DNA from: Treponema sp.
GTDB taxonomy: Bacteria > Spirochaetota > Spirochaetia > Treponematales > Treponemataceae
Assembly: GCF_017430385.1 (NCBI RefSeq)
Contig: NZ_JAFRNB010000128.1
Coordinates: forward strand, 71,690-108,969
DNA length: 37,280 bases
Direction: 5' to 3'
The position numbers and the translations under genes were made by a program. This document shows positions 33,958-37,280 of the stretch, in pieces; position 1 is the stretch's first letter, and every line of letters starts with the position of its first letter. The notes below the pieces were generated by a model. That model ran no database searches. It was not told the origin of the DNA and was given only the letters and a program-made list of their open reading frames with translations.

Positions 33958-35700
33958 ATGAAAAATTTTTTTAAAATCTTTAAAATCCTTACTCATCGGC
34001 AGATGCACATTTGTGCGCTTTTAATTGTTCTAATGTTTGTCGTTGCTGTTCTTGAGGCATTTGGCATAGCTCTTTTGTATCCTCTTATAACAATTATTGG
34101 AAATCCTGGATGGTTGTTGGAGCATGAGAGAATTGCGGGTGTTTTAAATGTGTTTGGAATCAATTCCCATAGAAAATTGATTTTTTTTGCCTCTGTTTCT
34201 CTGTTGGTTTTCTATGTGCTAAAGAATTTTTTAGTCATTTTGCAAAATAAACTTCAAATAGATTTTTCCCTGAATAATCAGAAAGTGTATACAAGAAGAT
34301 TGTATGCATATTATATGAATAAACCTTATCTGTTTCACATTAATACAGATGTTTCTGATATATTAAGAAATCTTGTGGCTAGTGTTTCTGCTGTTTTTAG
34401 TGAAATCCTTATCAATACTTTGCAAATAATTACAAATATTATATTAACTGCTGTTATTTGGATTCTTGTTTTTATTATGGATCCATTTATTGCTGTTAGT
34501 ATAGCATTTGTTATGGGGCCTTTGGTTCTTTTTATTATGAAGTACTTCCGAAAAAAGATAACTGAGGCTGGCCATGTTTTGTTCGAATGTGCAGGGAAAA
34601 ATAATAAATTTGTTTATCAGGGCTTCTATTCACTGAAAGAAACAAAGGTCATGAAAAAAGAGGCATATTTTATTGACGAATTTGCTCTGACATATTCAGA
34701 TTATGTTGACAGCAATAAAACATTCCTTTGCGTTCAGAGGTTTCCGAAAGCTATTCTTGAGCTTTTTGCGGTAGGTGGAATTCTGGCATTAATCGCCGTC
34801 AAAATGATTATCGGCTCTGATGCCGCCTCCCTTATTCCGACATTGGGCGTTCTTGCTTTGGCTGCTGTTCGGCTCATGCCGACGCTGAACCAGATGATTA
34901 GCATGTTCAACGCGATAAAATTTAAGTTCCCGCTTTTTAATGATATATATGATGACTTGATGGCCATCCGGGATGGAAAAAACTTTGAGGAAATAAACGG
35001 AAAATCAAAGTCCAAAAGCAAACTGCCTTTTGAACATGAGATTTCTGTGAAAAAGCTTTCGTTTGCTTATCCTGAAAAAGATAGTGATGTTTTTTCGGAT
35101 GTTTCATTTTCTATTCCGAAGGGGGCTTTTGTCGGCATAGTAGGGCCTAGCGGTGCTGGAAAAACTACATTCGTTGATATTCTTCTTGGCTTGCTTTCAC
35201 CAAAATCAGGTTCAATTACTGTTGACGGAGCTGATATTGCTGATAATTTACCAGGCTGGCTTGACAACATTGCCTATGTTCCTCAGGGAATCTACCTGAT
35301 TGACAGCTCAATCAAGGAAAACATTGCTTTTGGTGTGCCTGAAGATGAGATTGATTCGGAGCGTATTGAGACTGTCCTGAAAATGGCAGAACTTTATGAT
35401 TTTGTACAGACTTTGCCTGAGAAAGAGAATACGAATGTTGGTGACAGGGGGGCAAAACTGTCCGGCGGGCAGAAGCAGAGGATAGGAATCGCAAGGGCAC
35501 TTTACAGAAATCCGAATGTGCTCGTGCTTGACGAGGCTACATCTGCCCTTGATAATGAGACTGAAAAACATATATCTGATACAATCCTAAAATTCAAGGG
35601 CAAAATCACGATTATAGCAATCGCTCATCGCCTTAGTACTCTTGAGAACTGTGATTTTAGGATTAAATTTGAAGGCGGAAGCGCGGAGATAATAGGGTAG
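33958..35700 (+). CDS. ABC exporter, PglK-like lipid-linked glycan flippase
   Basis: The 580-residue protein is a half-transporter with a six-helix membrane domain (about 1-310) fused to an ATPase. Visible motifs are Walker A VGPSGAGKTTF, Q-loop YVPQGIYLID, signature KLSGGQKQRIGIARAL, Walker B PNVLVLDEATSALD and H-loop IAIAHRLST. Size and the arrangement inside a glycan cluster match PglK/MsbA-type flippases that move undecaprenyl-pyrophosphate oligosaccharides. A lipid exporter cannot be excluded. The 5' part is AT-rich, while the 3' part returns to the host-like composition, so a recombination boundary may run inside or near this gene. Its stop is three bases before the next start. Confidence 0.9.
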   Translation: MKNFFKIFKILTHRQMHICALLIVLMFVVAVLEAFGIALLYPLITIIGNPGWLLEHERIAGVLNVFGINSHRKLIFFASVSLLVFYVLKNFLVILQNKLQIDFSLNNQKVYTRRLYAYYMNKPYLFHINTDVSDILRNLVASVSAVFSEILINTLQIITNIILTAVIWILVFIMDPFIAVSIAFVMGPLVLFIMKYFRKKITEAGHVLFECAGKNNKFVYQGFYSLKETKVMKKEAYFIDEFALTYSDYVDSNKTFLCVQRFPKAILELFAVGGILALIAVKMIIGSDAASLIPTLGVLALAAVRLMPTLNQMISMFNAIKFKFPLFNDIYDDLMAIRDGKNFEEINGKSKSKSKLPFEHEISVKKLSFAYPEKDSDVFSDVSFSIPKGAFVGIVGPSGAGKTTFVDILLGLLSPKSGSITVDGADIADNLPGWLDNIAYVPQGIYLIDSSIKENIAFGVPEDEIDSERIETVLKMAELYDFVQTLPEKENTNVGDRGAKLSGGQKQRIGIARALYRNPNVLVLDEATSALDNETEKHISDTILKFKGKITIIAIAHRLSTLENCDFRIKFEGGSAEIIG

Positions 35701-35703
35701 TTT

Positions 35704-37280
35704 ATGCTGAATGTAGCCGCAGTAGTTATATTATTCAATCCTGAGAGTATTGGATTCGAAACGATTGTCAAGAATATTAGTTCCTATAAGAATTATGTTA
35801 AGAAAGTTTACCTTGTAGACAACAGCATGAGTAATAACAGTGCTATTCTTGCGAATATCGAAGATGCCGAGTATATCTCGAATAGAAATCGAGGCGGAAT
35901 AGGCGGTGCTCAGAATATTGGTTTTCAGAAAGCTCTGGAAAATGGATGCGACTGGGCGATGACCATGGATCAGGACACTTATTTTGAGCCTGGACAGGTT
36001 AAGGAATATTTCCGCCTGATTGAAAATTCTGTTGGCGAAAATAAAACCGTTGTCTCCTATTCCCTGCGTGCGGAGAACATGACGAATACTTTCTATTGGA
36101 TTGATCCGTTGAAAAATGTTCTTCGTCCTTTTGTCCGAAAGATTTTTGCCAAAAAAAAGAATACAAAAATTTTTTCGTTTCCTGTGCGCTGTATTGCAAG
36201 TTCTAATGTAGTAAAACTTAGGGCCTGGAAAGATGTCGGTGGATTTGATGAGTCTCTTTTTATCGATCAGGTTGATTATGATTTTTGTTATCGCTTAATA
36301 GAAAGGGGATATAAAATCTTAACCTTCAATTCTGTTTATATGAACCAATGTTTTGGTGAGGCGCATGGATTCACTTTGTTTAGAAAGCATTATGCGAAAT
36401 ACAGCCGTATACGCTATTATCATTGTATTCGCAATGCTTTTGTGATGAAAAAGTATTATGGCCAATACGATGCGTTCTATAACAAGTATATTAAGGATTT
36501 ATTTTTTGATAACTGTGTGAATTCTATTCATGTTTTAAGAAACTTGAAAATCTTTTTTAATGCTCTTAGGGATTCAAGAAAATTTAAACTGACTGTTAAT
36601 AAAAAAATTGTTTCTTCTGATAATCAGCAGAAATTTAAGAAATATCAATTGTTTGAGAAAATTTCAGAAGTCCAGAATGCTGGCGGAAAGGCTCCGATTG
36701 ATATGTGTTTTTTTGCCGAAAAAGAGGGCTTTGAGACGCTTCCATTATTTTTTTGGGGAGAGCGAAATTTATTTCATAGAATTACCGGCCATATAAAGCG
36801 TTTGTCCGAATATTCTATTCTGTTCTTCCGAGTAAAAAGAAACTCGGTTTTGTTAATGCAGTTTCCCTATGTCCGTGGCGGAAGAATCTGGAGAAATCTT
36901 TGGCTGGGAATTGTAAAATCTTTAAAGCATATAAAGATTATTACTCTTATTCATGATCTGAATGAATTGCGCTATGTTCATCCGGATATGGAAAAAAAAC
37001 TGTTAGATTATTCAATTCGCTACACCGATGTGTTCATAACTCATAATGAAAAGATGTCTGCATATCTTAAGGATAAAAGGGGTGTTTCTGACTCAAAAAT
37101 TGTTCCGATGTCGCTCTTTGATTATAATTCCCCAATACCAGAAGAGCACATTCCTTTCGAGAAAAGCATCTCAATCGCAGGAAATCTTGATGCGAACAAG
37201 AGTGCATATCTGAAAGCTCTGCCTAAACTTGGTTTAACTATATATTTATATGGCATGAACTATAATAATAATAATAATAA
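35704..37280 (+). CDS. Glycosyltransferase fusion: GT2 rhamnosyltransferase-like plus galactofuranosyltransferase-like domain, partial
   Basis: ATG 35704 follows the ABC gene by three bases and reads open to the right edge (525 complete codons visible). Residues about 1-290 are GT2: MLNVAAVVILFNPESIGFET, KKVYLVDNSMSNNSAIL, GGIGGAQNIGFQKAL, DWAMTMDQDTYF and GGFDESLFIDQVDYDFCYRL. From about residue 335 a second domain begins (FFWGERNLFHRITGHIKRLS). It continues with LLMQFPYVRGGRIWRNLWLG, ITLIHDLNELRY, FITHNEKMSAYL, IVPMSLFDYN and SISIAGNLDANKSAYL. This resembles GT-B beta-1,6-galactofuranosyltransferases. One polypeptide would thus add two sugars. The visible end is a poly-Asn stretch from AAT repeats. 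Confidence 0.85.
   Translation, partial: MLNVAAVVILFNPESIGFETIVKNISSYKNYVKKVYLVDNSMSNNSAILANIEDAEYISNRNRGGIGGAQNIGFQKALENGCDWAMTMDQDTYFEPGQVKEYFRLIENSVGENKTVVSYSLRAENMTNTFYWIDPLKNVLRPFVRKIFAKKKNTKIFSFPVRCIASSNVVKLRAWKDVGGFDESLFIDQVDYDFCYRLIERGYKILTFNSVYMNQCFGEAHGFTLFRKHYAKYSRIRYYHCIRNAFVMKKYYGQYDAFYNKYIKDLFFDNCVNSIHVLRNLKIFFNALRDSRKFKLTVNKKIVSSDNQQKFKKYQLFEKISEVQNAGGKAPIDMCFFAEKEGFETLPLFFWGERNLFHRITGHIKRLSEYSILFFRVKRNSVLLMQFPYVRGGRIWRNLWLGIVKSLKHIKIITLIHDLNELRYVHPDMEKKLLDYSIRYTDVFITHNEKMSAYLKDKRGVSDSKIVPMSLFDYNSPIPEEHIPFEKSISIAGNLDANKSAYLKALPKLGLTIYLYGMNYNNNNN
37262..37280 (+). repeat. AAT trinucleotide repeat at the right edge, coding for poly-Asn
   Basis: Six consecutive AAT units reach the window end and code for Asn in the galactofuranosyltransferase-like domain, after LYGMNY. 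Changes of unit number would keep the frame. The true length lies outside the window. Confidence 0.7.

Overview
The window looks like chromosomal DNA of a spirochaete, most plausibly a gut or rumen Treponema. This rests on gene content and style: an N-terminally typed HAMP sensor, many exported lipoproteins with SSC-type lipoboxes, a degenerate kinase with a membrane anchor, and a large surface-glycan locus. It is an inference without database support. No rRNA, tRNA, CRISPR array, transposase or integrase was seen.

Region 1 (1-2503, minus strand) holds the 5' part of a HAMP-domain membrane sensor that runs off the left edge, a decayed lipoprotein leader, and xseA. The sensor gene carries an in-frame 63-bp duplication containing a run of ten C (coding strand) near its start, a possible phase-variation switch.

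Region 2 (2637-17428, plus strand) is one tightly packed set of ten genes with gaps of about 30 bases or less and several overlaps. It begins with a reduced type II secretion-like machine: secretin, ATPase, platform protein, pseudopilin, and an unassigned single-pass membrane protein. Two small lipoproteins, a clostripain-family (C11) peptidase lipoprotein, and a 1924-residue Sec-exported RHS/YD-repeat protein follow. The RHS protein has an Asp-rich N-terminus and a C-terminal domain with a possible papain-like Cys/His pair. A small exported protein follows it. The layout suggests a dedicated secretion and processing system for an RHS cargo, possibly a toxin with a periplasmic immunity protein. 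This is the best candidate for an undescribed system.

Region 3 (17440-21944) contains a formate/nitrite-family channel whose ribosome-binding site can pair with an upstream arm, two terminators, an orphan acyl-CoA carboxylase carboxyltransferase subunit, and a membrane-anchored protein whose cytoplasmic half resembles a kinase C-lobe without catalytic residues.

Region 4 (22091-37280) is a surface-glycan locus. It encodes a capsular-type glycosyltransferase, three acyltransferase-3 family proteins, and a three-gene dTDP-3-acetamido-3,6-dideoxyhexose pathway (ketoisomerase, aminotransferase, acetyltransferase). It also has a GtrB-like lipid-sugar synthase, a GtrA-like flippase, a polytopic possible GT-C enzyme, two GT2 enzymes, a PglK-like ABC flippase, and a GT2-galactofuranosyltransferase-like fusion cut by the right edge. 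One acyltransferase gene carries a run of nine G and another is broken at a run of seven A, so glycan acylation may vary by slippage. The stretch from about 28.85 to 34.7 kb is visibly more AT-rich than the rest, suggesting mosaic acquisition.
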